Below are positions 1 to 10,543 of a DNA stretch of 64,000 bases, piece after piece (the stretch's first letter is position 1; every line of letters begins with the position of its first letter). A program made the translations under genes and the position numbers. The notes beneath the pieces are model-generated. The model searched no databases, was not told the origin of the DNA, and saw only the letters and a list, made by a program, of their open reading frames with translations. Origin of the DNA: Epichloe hybrida. Its lineage: Eukaryota; Ascomycota; Sordariomycetes; Hypocreales; Clavicipitaceae. The DNA is taken from the NCBI GenBank assembly GCA_019022495.1, contig JAFEKR010000014.1, positions 930,001-994,000 on the forward strand, read 5' to 3'.

Positions 1-22
1 GAAAGTTCCCCCTTGTTCCTTT

Positions 23-1667
23 TTATTTGGATCGTTCACCATATGCCCTGGTGGCATAGGCCCCCTTGTGAACTATCAGGTCCTCGGGGCGGTAGTCGTG
101 CTTGCCAGATAGATAGCTGGTAAGAATGGCCTTGGTTCCGTCGGCGTAGCGCTTCTGAGCATCAAGAGAGGTGCCAGACATGTGAGGAACCATGGCGTTG
201 CCGCCCCCGAAAGGATTCTTGGCAGTACGCAAGGGATGATCGGGCTTTGCCGGTTGGGGGAACCAGACGTCGCCGCCGTAACCGGCGAGGTGGCCGGACT
301 TCAGCGCGGCGGCGACGTCTGCCTCCTTTATGATGGCTCCGCGAGCAGTGTTGATGAGATATGAGCCTATGGCATTGGTAAGACGTCAAAACCGTCACTT
401 TGGTAAGAGGGGTAAGAGGCTTAGAGGATAGGACATTGTAATGTGAAAGCAGGAATGCCGGGGAAAACAAAATGGGCCATGGTCATGTATTGATTGTACT
501 TACCCTTCTTCATCTGGGCGATAAGCTTCGCGTCAAAGAGTCCCCTCGTCCCCTCATGCAGAGGGCAGTTGATCGTGACAATGTCACAACGGTTGAGTAG
601 TTCGGGCAGAGTATCAACACGCTTGCATCCGATTTCCTCCGTCTTCTCCTTGCTGAGAGGCTGGTAGTCGAAGTACAAGAGCTCCTTGCAGTCAAAGGCC
701 TTGAGACGACGCAAGACACGCTCACCGATGCGGCCGACGGCAACGGTGCCAACGACCTTGTTCTCGAGATCGTACTCCTGCTTGGCGACGGCGGCAACAT
801 CCCAATCGCCACGCTCAACCTGTTCGTGGGCAGGAACGAAATTGCGGATCAGGACCAGGATGGTCATGATGACGTGCTCGGCAACGGACACGACGTTGCT
901 GCCAGTGACCTCGGCCACGGTGACGCCGCCGTTTGTCTTGTTGGCGGCATCGAGGTCGATGTGATCAGAGCCGATACCGGCCGTGATGGCAAGCTTGAGA
1001 TTCTTGGCCTTGGCCAGACGCTTTGCGTTCAGATAGCCAGGGTGGAAGCTTCAGCCCACGTTAGCAATCAGTCGGCTGACATGTAAAAGATAGACCTGCT
1101 ATCTATCAGGTGCATCTGCGTACGGGGTGGTTATGATAATCTCGGCATCGACGAGCTCTTGGTCGAACTTGGAGTTGACGTCCTCCTCCTTGTCCGAAGT
1201 GGTAACCAGGGTGTGGCCCTGGTCTTCGAGCCATTTTCGCAGGCCGAGCTCATTCTCCGTGGTACCAAGCAGCTCGGGAACCTATAAACGGAAGCAAAAC
1301 GGCATGGCCCGCATTAGCGCAGTACACTGAGACAAGTGAGTGACATGACATGGCTCATCGAGTTGAGGAGTCATCGACCCCCCGGGACCCCCACACTCGA
1401 CTCAGGCTTCCCCGCATTTCTGGAGGAGATTTGAATGCACATATTGCGGAAGCTGCGGGAGGGGGGCGGCCAGGAGCACTGCTGCCCGGCCACAAACCAG
1501 GTAAGATGATGATGAAACATACATGGGAAAGGACACTGACTACTTACATCCTTGGCGTGCTGGCCACCGTCGTAGAGAACGAGAAGAACTTTGACCTTTT
1601 CACGCGCGGTTGTTAGCGAAGAAAGCTTGTCTGTGCGTGAATGGGATGCGGGGCGGGAAAATACCAT
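23..1667 (-). CDS. FDH: NAD-dependent formate dehydrogenase (5 exons)
   Basis: Oxidises formate to CO2 with NAD+; a D-2-hydroxyacid dehydrogenase-fold enzyme. Coding segments on the minus strand are 1667-1665, 1595-1548, 1281-1124, 1048-504 and 366-23, all with GT-AG borders and in frame, giving 365 aa, close to the usual fungal length of about 375. Visible family motifs include [11 protein letters not shown] at the N terminus, [19 protein letters not shown], the dinucleotide-binding stretch [29 protein letters not shown] and [18 protein letters not shown] with the catalytic His. Exon 1 is only the ATG; the next intron (1664-1596, 69 bp) has a GCTAACA branch-like site and is open in frame, so its retention would add 23 residues. 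The 266-bp intron at 1547-1282 is long for this window. Family call is certain; the first exon is inferred from the conserved MVKVL start. Confidence 0.95.
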
Positions 1668-3824
1668 TGCGATTACAATGTCGTTTCTTTGGGGGGTGGG
1701 CGAGGAGCGCAGCTTATTTGTGTGATGGTGTGACAGGTTGCAGTGGTAAGGAACTTTGGAGACAAGAATTGAGGAGGAATCGTGTGTCGTGTTTGTCATT
1801 GATTCCCATAAGAAAGAACTCCGGGAGGCAGCTGGCTATTTATGTTTCCCTCGGAACGAGCTAAGATGACCCTGAGAAGAGAGAGCACATTCTTCAACAT
1901 CGTCACCAGAAACCCCTCTCAAGCCCGAGCCGCCCCCGGAAGCCCTCATGTCTCGCAGAGAGCTCGGCATTGCAAGTGAAAATAGGCCATCCAGGTAGAT
2001 GACTGAGTCAGACTGACTTCATTTTGCTACACGGCGTACTACCCGTCGCTAGGAGAGCTAGCTCGGCGGGGTAGCATAGCAACTGGTTGGTTTGTTTGTA
2101 TCATCAGCAGGAGGGCGATTTTGCTAGGCTGCTAATGGACATGTATTGTCGGTGACTCGGTGGCATGGTGGTTCGAGGTCACTCAGGTCAGAGAGCGTGG
2201 GAGGTATCTCGGTGTTCGGGATTGATAGACAAGGTCGAACAGCCAGACCTGATCCGACGGAAAGCGGGGTCATCAAGAAGACCGCGCACACTGGCTCCGA
2301 TAAAAGAAAAAGCGGCGTCAGTTCGGTTGATGAGGGGGAAAGAAGAACAAGAACGCCTTGTCTCTGGAACACGAACGCGCTGCTCTTAGCTCAGAATGGG
2401 CTCCGGCATTTGACTGATTCGTCGGCAGCTCCTTCCTCTGCTTGGTGGGTTGGTGGGGAAAGCCCAGACAATTACGCGTTCTCGGACAAACCATGATGAT
2501 GTGGGCTTCTTTGCCTGCTTTGGCTTCCCTCTTGTTCATAGGGAAAACATCGAAACAAGGCTTGCTAATTGTTAAACGACACGCCACTTTGAGTACACGG
2601 CAATCACACCCCGTAGTACCAACAGATACCAACACGGGTCCATAATATGACCAACTCTCCATCAAGTCTTATTCTTCTTCTAGCGACAAGTCCTCTGCGG
2701 AGGACTACACCGAGAATCAGGAAGGCGGCTACCAGGAGAGAAGCCGCATGGCATCCAACAAGTTTCGAGCATGCAAGCGCAATGAAAATTTTCAACTCGA
2801 GTCGGAAGAGAACAGTATGGAAGGTGCAAATTGCCACTTGCGCAGTGTGCTGGACTTCACTCACTGGCGGGACAACTCTCACTCAAGATGCAGATTCTTG
2901 AACACACAAATTGCAACTGCGAGCTCATACAAGAGTATATCACTGAGGCGCTCAGCTTTGTTCGGAAGTTGGAGACGGTGAGCTCTCGACCCTGACATTT
3001 TCACTTCTCTGCACCTCCAACTTCCTTGGTAGAGTCGGTGAGGCAAGGTTTGCCGGCCTGAAGAGGGCCGGAAAGGGGTCCCAGATCTATCCATCCCTGG
3101 TGAATAACTCTCCGAGAATTGTCTGATTCGGAAAGCTTTTCTCCATGAAAGCAAAACGTGGTACCATCTGGCAGTCCCAGCTTGGACAAAGAGGTCCGTC
3201 CATTCCATCTTTGAGAAATTTGGCAAAAGTTGCGAAGCACGATAAGAGGATTCACTGTGTACAGTACTGCAATAATCAGTGTATGCAGACCAATAGCTCG
3301 AATATCGAATCCGGGCCCCTTTCCTTTCTTGACATTCCCCCTCCCTGTCTGGCCGTGTGCGCTTGAAGAAGACTTTGTCCCGCTTCCCGCTTCCCGCTTC
3401 CCGCTTCCCTCATAGACATTTGCCAGGAGAGGGAAACAGACAGACAAACACATGGACGGAAAGGGGGCCTCACCAATGCCTTCCGATGCGAACTAAACAA
3501 TTCCACCACAAGCTCCTCAGCCCCGACGAACAGAGACAGCATGGTGACTCCAACGAAGAGTCTTACGAGCAGGACTACCTGCATCACTGGGTGGCAAAAC
3601 GGATGTGGACACCGACGAAGTTTGTTGTGCGGAGAAACTTGCGTCTGTTTGCTATAGAACCCTAAGAATGGAACCGGACTGTTCCGTGGGACGCCGACAC
3701 TCGAGCGAGAGAGGGCATGGGATAGGCTCGGACAAAGTGAGTGGTGCAACTGGCCACTTGATGCGTTTGACGAGTCTTGGGGAGAATACTATCCTAGCAA
3801 AGATCTCCGATATCCATTTCGAGA
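1668..3824. other. Intergenic region, no gene recognised
   Basis: Presumably holds the formate dehydrogenase promoter near its right side (1668-2100). Short reading frames on both strands show no family resemblance and no convincing splice pattern. The only structure I see is a heptanucleotide tandem tract at 3379-3409. Confidence 0.6.
3379..3409. repeat. Heptamer tandem repeat (CTTCCCG)n
   Basis: About four perfect copies of a CTTCCCG unit, a minisatellite-like tract in non-coding DNA. No evident role. Confidence 0.85.
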
Positions 3825-4215
3825 ATGACTGAGAAGCCAGGCCGTCGCCCTTTCAAGATATTTGCAACTTTCCCGCCCGCTGGTTTCAGGGACGCCGTCG
3901 TTCGTCCCACGGATGCGAGCCACGATCAGCTGCGCCAGATAGCCAACGCCCGATCAGGAAGCCATCCTGCCCTGATTGCGCAGTGTCAAGACGTGGGCGA
4001 TGTCGTCATTGGCAGTCGAGTACTGCCGCGATCAGCGAGAGCCAATAGCCATACGCAGCGGCGGGCATGCGATTGACGGCCATGCAATGCCACACAATGC
4101 ATTCGTGATTAACATGTCGCCGATGAAGCCTGTCCAGATCGATCCGGCCACGGGGACCACCGAGATCGAGGCACGGCACGGCAAAGGCGACTCGAACTTC
4201 CACTGCTCAACGAGA
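3825..4215 (+). pseudogene. Remnant of a BBE-type FAD-linked oxidoreductase, N-terminal part
   Basis: An ATG at 3825 opens a frame with residues resembling the N terminus of berberine-bridge-like FAD oxidoreductases (HPALIAQCQDVGDV). The family resemblance then continues in a different frame from about 4005: REPIAIRSGGHAIDGHAM, then VINMSPMKPVQIDPATGTTE. In the family the SGGH motif carries the FAD-attaching His. The join needs a frameshift and the match ends near 4190, before the glycine-rich part of the FAD domain. No substrate-binding domain is found downstream. I read this as a truncated, frameshifted relic. An unusual intron at the frame change cannot be fully excluded, but the missing C-terminal two thirds argues for decay. 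Confidence 0.7.
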
Positions 4216-4467
4216 ATGGCAAAATCGTCAGCATAAATAGATCCCCACAGACGCCCATCAAGGTGATGGAACAGGATCTGTACAGCTTGCAATACTTCAT
4301 AACCCAAATCAATTCTGTCCATAGTGTTAAAACTGAGACATAAACCGGTACGGATCGTTTTTGGGGCGTTTGCGATTATACAACTTGTGAGTCTGGGTCT
4401 GAAGCCACTCCGCGTTCCCAGCCCTGTACATCAAAGTGGCCGATCAGGCTCTCCTATGCCGGAGCGA

Positions 4468-4730
4468 CGGTTTTGTGTAAGTCCTGCCGGGTACCGTCCG
4501 CGACAATATTTCCCCAACGACATGCCGCCATCCTGGGAACTCTGCAACGGACCAGACTGCCGACCCACGTGGAGACCCATGGCGGGATTTGTGCCCTGCT
4601 AGATAACATGGGCTTTTACGAAGGCCAGAAACAGCTCATGGGACTCGCGCGGGGCGCGCTCGCCCATCTTGGAGCAGTGCTTGCGTTTCAGCAGCGCGGG
4701 CTGGAACAAGTCGGACTTTGGTCCCATTAA
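4468..4730 (+). pseudogene. Remnant of an ABC transporter (ABCC-like) nucleotide-binding domain
   Basis: Around 4482-4515 one frame reads LPGTVRDNISP, the conserved stretch after the Q-loop in C-terminal nucleotide-binding domains of fungal ABCC exporters. A second frame, 4510-4690, continues with ILGTLQRT, HGGICALLDNMGF and EGQKQLMGLARGALAHL, which aligns with the ABC signature region (LSxGQKQL..LARA). The Walker B aspartate segment that should follow is absent and the frame stops at 4730. Walker A is not recognisable upstream. Two frames and missing motifs make this a dead fragment. It lies directly downstream of the FAD oxidoreductase relic, so two accessory gene families decayed side by side here. 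Confidence 0.65.
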
Positions 4731-5430
4731 GCCGATGTCAAAAAGGTCCCGGTCCAGTATTACGTCAGGGCGTTGAAGCTCAAGGCTGGCGCGCGGGCGA
4801 GGATGCCGTCAGAGTCATGGGGGGAACGATTGCGCTTCTTTGAAGCCTTTTTTTCGGCCGGTCGAGCATCCCGGGGTTCTTGCAGTAGAACGGCGAACGG
4901 CGCACCGCTGCCATCATGGCCATTGTTGGTCCCAACAGTTGCGAATCCCGTGGAAGACCCGTATTTCATGTCCTCGCAATGAATGCATGCATCTCCATCG
5001 AGCCCGCCGTTGCCGATGGCCATTTATTATCTGCCCGTCCACTTGTCACTTGTCCGGGAGCCACGCTTCGAGACTGACGCTGCTGAAGGGGCCCGTGACA
5101 AATGGTCATGGACACTCGGCAAGTGTCAGCATCAGCGACGTGTTGTGGCTGTCCGCAAGGTCTCGCCGGGAAAGTCAAGGTGCTGCCTGCCTGTGCTCGG
5201 CTGACAAGGTGTATTTCACCATTGTTCATCTTGAGCCTGCGCGCCAAGGATGGACACCGACTGGCGTCTGGCCCGGGGCCATGTGGCGCGAGCGTAAGCT
5301 GACCCGCGAGGAATTCTTCTTCTTCCCATCCTCTTTTCTCGCGCCGACAAGAGTTTTGCTGGGCGGAGGGTAAAGTCCCGTCGGCCCCTTGACCGAGCCG
5401 TCGAGAGGGCATACAGTACAATCTCGGCAG

Positions 5431-5674
5431 TACAGTCTAACCCCTGTATGATTTTACACGAGGTATATAACTATGGGTAGCAGGCTAATAACAAATCATT
5501 AGGTAAGGTAAAGAGTACCTTAGAATACCTATATTATACTAGGACTATCTAGTACCTATATACCCCTATAAGATCCCTAATAGCTCCACCTCCTATAGTC
5601 ACTTATTATAGCTAATAGTGCTACCCCGCGTGAGGCTTGTAGCGAGTGTAAAATCATTTAGGGGTTAGACTGTA
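5431..5674. mobile_element. MITE-like element, ~244 bp, CAGTCTAACCCC termini
   Basis: The left end (5433 onward) reads CAGTCTAACCCC and continues to a GATTTTACAC block; the right end carries the reverse complement, with GTGTAAAATCAT followed by GGGGTTAGACTG ending near 5672. Both ends abut TA, consistent with a TA target-site duplication typical of Tc1/mariner-pogo type transposons. The interior is AT-rich and has no coding capacity, so it would be non-autonomous. A diverged copy of the right end is present at 6429-6499. Confidence 0.75.
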
Positions 5675-5739
5675 CGTCCGTAAAGTTTGTCTCGTATCCA
5701 GGGTGGAGCAAGGGGGAAACAGGGATATAAAAAAAGACC

Positions 5740-5878
5740 ATCTCCTTAGCTGTTGTCCACCTTGTGGGTCTGTTAGGCCCGCAAATTATATCTCTATGTA
5801 TGTAGTTTACTTTTATCTAATTAGATACATAGACCCTAGTTAACGTGACTCCACAAGGTGGACAACAGTTAGGGAGAT
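5740..5878. repeat. Foldback repeat, copy A
   Basis: A 28-base arm at 5740-5767 (ATCTCCTTAGCTGTTGTCCA...) is matched by its reverse complement at 5851-5878 with one mismatch. The segment between the arms shares the TAGTTAACGTGACTCCACAA core with copy B at 38585-38724, but in copy A one inner arm has been lost or replaced. Confidence 0.75.
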
Positions 5879-6428
5879 AGCTCCTAGTTTGTGGGGTAAC
5901 AAAGCAAAAGGGGGAAAGGATTAGCAGCGACAGGCCTAACCAATTCATCAAACCGGTCAGGAGGACTAATTTGAAGACTCTGATTAATTTGTCAAGAGGT
6001 TGCTTGTGGCGGACTAATGAATTTAATGACATCAGACAGGTCGGATGGCTCGGATCAATTGATCAACGGTTCGGTCGGGCTGACTTCAGATCGAGAAGAG
6101 AGTCGTAACGGTCAGACCGATTGATCTGATCAATATTATGATGACTTTGATAACATCGGATCGCTTGGATGACTTGGATTAATTGATCGGATTGATTGGG
6201 CGAGTGGATCAGAAAGAAGGAGGGGGGGGGCTGTAAATGCCTAATAAAAGGAACAGAGCTTGTTTTTGGTTATAGGTCGTTTCGGATCGGGCGGCATCGT
6301 CAGCAGTGGCCGTGATGATTGATTTGGGGTCATTGACCTGACGGGTGATCTGGAGAGAGACCATCGACGCGCTAGCAACGAATGTCCCACCCCCAGCACC
6401 CCGAATAGCTCTCCACTCTGGTAGTCAC

Positions 6429-6499
6429 CGCCCCGCGTGGGGCGTGGGGCTTGCACATGAGTTGTTGCTGTACAAAAATCATTCCGGGGCTAGACTAGA
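6429..6499. repeat. Diverged copy of the MITE right end
   Basis: CCCCGCGTGGGG, then GGCTTG, then TACAAAAATCATTCCGGGGC and TAGACTAG parallels the right end of the 5431-5674 element (CCCCGCGTGAGGCTTG, then GTAAAATCATTTAGGGG and TTAGACTG). It suggests several insertions of one family within 1 kb. Confidence 0.5.
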
Positions 6500-7160
6500 T
6501 AGTGCGGCGCGGGGGGGGGGGTCTCGTTCTGACGGATTAGCACTACCGGCAGATGCACGATGCGGCGTTTAGTTGTCGGCGTGATAAAAAAAAAAAATTC
6601 GCTGCTGGGTGTTTGTGAGCACACAGTAAATGCCGGCTCTGATAGTTGCCTGTTATATAATTCGTATCCGGATTAATATAGACTGTATAGTAGCATATGC
6701 TGTTCTGCCAGTCAAAAGGCTCCTACCACCCTGGATACGAGACAAACTGTTTTGGAGCCGAGATTTACTGTAACCCCCCTGTTTGCGCACTCGCAATTGA
6801 AGCCGCGCAGGATCATTAATGTCATGCTTGTCCTGATAATAGTACTTTGTAGTCCGTAATTCGTATTGATTATAGGCTCATCACGGCATCACGGAGTAGT
6901 AAGTACATACGTCCGTACAGCCCGGCTGGAAAAATCGACTGGCTAAATAGGGCCTTGTGTGGCGTGCACGACTTTTTATAAGAACGACGTTCGGGCCGCG
7001 AGTCTGCTTGATTTCATTTCTTTGTTCCGCAGCAGCTCGAGGATTTAATCAGCTTATTCACTTGCATACTTGAATCATATACCCCACCGCACTCAACCGA
7101 CACGGAACCGACACAGAACCGACACAGAACCGACACAGTCCGCCAGCCAACATCGTAGAC

Positions 7161-7907
7161 ATGTACGTCTCCGCCGCTGTTCTGGGTCTTGCCGGCGCCG
7201 CTGCTGCCGCCGCTGCTGCCGCCGCTGCCGTGGCCCCCGTTGGTCCAACATACCCAGTAACGAACATGTCCAAGGGCTTCCGCCTCGTGGTCAATGTCAC
7301 CGACCCCTCCGGCGACTGGAACTCCATCCATAACACCTACATCTCCAGCATCCACGACGGGCATCCGGGCAGCAATGTTCTCGCACAGGTTGAGGACGCG
7401 CAAAAGGGTCATACCTTCTACCTAAACGGCACCGGTACAGATCATAATGATAACAAGGTCCTCACCGAAAGTTTCAGTGATATCTCGGCGGGACTCGAGC
7501 TTGTAAACGAGGACAGCTCGTCTATCCGAACGGCTCGGCTTGTTCAGGGCCACGGAGATGGCTACTTCAGCCTACTCCACTACGGGGAGCACGCACCTTT
7601 CTTGCGCCCGGAGACCTGGGTCGCTTGCAAGGAGAAGTTGGCTCTATACACCAAAGACAAGAAGGAGTACATCATCTTTAAGCAGGCCGCAGCTACTAGG
7701 GACCCCACGAGCGGCCGTTACGAACTCCACGTTCCCCGAAACTGCGCTCGTGTTACCCTGCTGCCCGAGTGCACTAAGCTGAACGATTTGCCCAAGGCGT
7801 CAGCGTATATGCCCAAGAACATTGCACCCACACACGAGCATGCCATCGATGCCCACTGCTACCCGGACGTCAAGGCCATTGACTGGCGCAAATACGCATC
7901 TGATTAG
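7161..7907 (+). CDS. Small secreted protein, DUF7907-like
   Basis: A single-exon 248-aa protein. Residues 1-25 form a signal peptide with a long poly-Ala core and a likely cleavage near AVAPVG. The mature protein starts around FRLVVNVTDPSGDW, has N-glycosylation sequons (NVT, NGT) and ends YASD. The FRLVVNVTDPS opening resembles the DUF7907 family of secreted ascomycete proteins; this assignment is from memory of the pattern and is not certain. No catalytic motif is seen. A TATA-like TTTTATAAG lies at about 6972. It is the first intact gene downstream of the transposon-rich block, a setting often seen for lineage-specific secreted proteins. Confidence 0.8.
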   Translation: MYVSAAVLGLAGAAAAAAAAAAAVAPVGPTYPVTNMSKGFRLVVNVTDPSGDWNSIHNTYISSIHDGHPGSNVLAQVEDAQKGHTFYLNGTGTDHNDNKVLTESFSDISAGLELVNEDSSSIRTARLVQGHGDGYFSLLHYGEHAPFLRPETWVACKEKLALYTKDKKEYIIFKQAAATRDPTSGRYELHVPRNCARVTLLPECTKLNDLPKASAYMPKNIAPTHEHAIDAHCYPDVKAIDWRKYASD

Positions 7908-8323
7908 ATTACAGTACTCGGATGGAAATGGGCAAGGACGCAGAGGCAACAGGGTTTTTTTCCCCCAACTCCCATGTAAAGGGTTTTCCCTGTTGACGAA
8001 TCTACGGGAGTACTATGTCTATGTAGTCAACAGCCACCTAGGATGCTAGCTAGCTAGTGTATCGTGTATCGAATCATGAAACTTTGCATTTTTCCCTTGT
8101 AGCTGAAAGTAGCCGACTTGGAGCCCCGCTTGACTTGGCCCTAGCGCCAAACTCGCATGCACATCAGCCGCCCCCAACAAGAATCCATTCATTCGCCTGC
8201 CTTCCTTCCTTCCTTCTCCATCCTCAACCTTTTCTAAACAACCACACCAGACGAGACGACTGCACCAGACGACTGACTCTTCACTTCTACGCACCACGCA
8301 CTGCACCCACCCGACCCGACACA

Positions 8324-10152
8324 ATGACGAGACGACGCTCTCCCACTCCCATTGTCAGCCCGCATGCGTTGGCCCTGTCGTTGCGTCATCAACATTCCTC
8401 GCCTCCACAGCTTCCGACTGCGTCACCGCCTGCGTCACCGCCTGCGTCACCGCCTGCCTCGGCTCCTGCACCATCCGACAAGCCCAGCAGCAAGTCAAAG
8501 GCCTTCATTCTGGCCGATATGGACCGTCGCTCATCGCGAGACAACCGTGCCTGCGCAAGCTGCATCTCGAAACTGGCTCCAAGCGAAGTAGGCCAGGTGA
8601 ACTGGCATCTCGCAGAGGACCAAGCCTGCCGACTGTGCCACATTGCGCAATGCAAACCCGAGGCATTCACCAAGCCCTTTTGTGATTTCCTGCAAGAGAA
8701 CCCTACCGTTTTTCATACTGTGGACTACTTCAAACGCAAACTGAAGGATAGTGGGTTTGAAGAGGTATGCTCCTCTTTTTTTCCCTCTCCCGCTTGCCCT
8801 GTTCCCCTTGTTCCCCTTGGGCTGAGGTGGCTGACATGGTTTCGCTTCTTCCAAAGCTATCCGCGCGAGATGCATGGGCGGGAAAGATACGACCTGGCGG
8901 CAAATACTGGGTGACGCGCAACGGCAGCACCATTGTTGCCTTCACTGTTGGCGAGGCCTACAAGCCCGGAAACGGAGTGGGAATGGTTGCCGGCCACATC
9001 GATGCCCTCACCGCTCGACTCAAGCCCGTGAGCACGCGGCACAGCAAGGCCGGCTACGTTCAGCTTGGCGTGGCGCAATACGCAGGAGGCCTGAACCAGA
9101 CCTGGTGGGATCGCGACCTCAGCATCGGCGGCCGCGTCATTGTGCGCGACCCGGGCACGGGAAAGACAAGCGCCAGGCTCGTCAAGCTAGACTGGCCCAT
9201 TGCCAAGATCCCCACGCTCGCTCCCCATTTTGGCGTCGGCATGTTTGGCAGCAACAACAAGGAAACGCAAGCGGTGCCAGTTATCGGCCTACAGCCGAGC
9301 CCCTCGTCCAGACAGCAAGATGAAGAAGATGGTCTGGAACCGCTCGGCCCCGAGGGCGCCTTTGTCACCACCCAGCCCCGACGACTAGTTCAGCTCATTG
9401 CCAAAGAACTAGGCATCACGTCGTACAGCTCCATCGTCAACTGGGAGCTCGAGTTGTACGACTCACAGCCCGCGCAGACCATGGGCATGGACAAGGAATT
9501 CATCACGGCCGGTCGCATTGACGACAAGCTCTGCTCATGGTCGGCCCTCATGGGTCTCCTCGCCGCAGACTCCAACAAGGATGACGGCTACATCAAGCTC
9601 GTCGCGCTCTTCGACGACGAGGAAATAGGCTCGCTCCTCCGCCAAGGCGCCAACGGCAACTTCCTGCCGCTCGTCATCCAACGCACCGTCGAGGCCCTCA
9701 ACCACGACACGTACGGCCCAGGCCTTCTCGGCCAGACGTACGCGCGGTCGTTCCTCGTCTCGGCCGATGTCACGCACGCCGGGAACCCCAACTTCCTGGA
9801 AAACTACCTCGACGAGCACGTGCCCCGGCTCAACGTGGGCATCGCCATTGCCGCCGACTCCAACGGCCACATGACCACGGACGCCGTGTCGACCGCCATC
9901 CTGACCAGGGTCGCCGAGATGATTGGGGCCAAGACGCAGATGTTCCAGATCCGCAACGACTCTCGCAGCGGAGGCACGGTGGGCCCCATGCTGTCGAGCG
10001 CCATGGGCGTCAAGGCCGCCGACGCAGGTCTCGTCCAGCTGAGCATGCACTCCATCAGAGCTACCACCGGTGCGTTGGACCCTGGCCTCGGCGTCCACTT
10101 CTTCAAGGGATTCCTCGACAACTGGGAGAAGGTGGATGGGGAGTGGGTGTGA
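8324..10152 (+). CDS. APE1: Vacuolar aminopeptidase I, M18 metallopeptidase (2 exons)
   Basis: Exon 1 is 8324-8764, intron 8765-8856 (GTATGC...CCAAAG), exon 2 8857-10152; 578 aa. M18 peptidases remove N-terminal residues and use two zinc ions; the yeast Ape1 orthologue reaches the vacuole by the Cvt/autophagy route. The zinc-ligand and catalytic segments are visible: GHIDALTARLKP (His194, Asp196), RIDDKLCSW, FDDEEIGS and QLSMHSIRAT. The conserved catalytic part begins at about KPFCDFLQENPTVFHTVDYF. Before it lies an N-terminal extension with a (PPAS)n tract encoded by 12-bp repeats at 8410-8458 and a Cys cluster (CASC, CRLC). The extension may act in targeting, but unlike the yeast propeptide it is low complexity. 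The ATG at 8324 is the first in frame after a long pyrimidine-rich leader. Confidence 0.93.
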
Positions 10153-10543
10153 AGCCTGCAATCTTCATGACAAGTGGTTGTTTCAAATCGTACACCTCTT
10201 TTGTCTCGGGGATATAGCAGCATGAATGAAGAAAAATCGATGGGATACACAATCCCGTGTTCCACTAGACTACACATTACGGTGAACCTCTCTCTGTGCC
10301 ATGATATATTGTCCATCGTCTGTCTACAACAGCACTTGCTTGCGCGGGCACCGATTTTTTTTTTAAAAAAAAAATATACAGCTATACACCGCGGTCCTTG
10401 CTCATTCACACAAGTATACATGCCTTTTTTTCCATCCTGCTGTGCTCTATCCAACGGTCACCAAGTGATTTGAAAACGAGAAAAAAAAAAAAAAAAAAAA
10501 AACCTCACCGCGTACAGGTAGGGACGATGGAAGAGATGGGAAA
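10153..10543. other. Convergent 3' intergenic region with homopolymer tracts
   Basis: Lies between the 3' ends of the aminopeptidase and the Syg1-like gene. Contains a T9/A10 palindromic run at 10354-10374 and an A-tract of about 22 bases at 10481-10502. No coding signal. Confidence 0.6.

Larger units (their letters stand above)
5684..6748. mobile_element. ~1.06-kb element with 23-bp terminal inverted repeats
   Basis: The sequence AGTTTGTCTCGTATCCAGGG (plus TGG) at 5684-5706 recurs as an exact reverse complement at 6726-6748. The interval contains the foldback at 5740-5878, a stretch rich in TTGATC/GATC words at 6040-6200, and a diverged MITE end at 6429-6499. No transposase is visible, so it looks non-autonomous or composite. 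A related left end followed by a foldback occurs at 38518-38724. No clear target-site duplication was found. Confidence 0.6.

Noticed and set aside
3825..5370. Repeat-induced point mutation as the cause of the pseudogenes
   Set aside because: The region stays GC-rich and lacks the C-to-T/A-rich signature expected of RIP; frameshifts and truncation explain it better.
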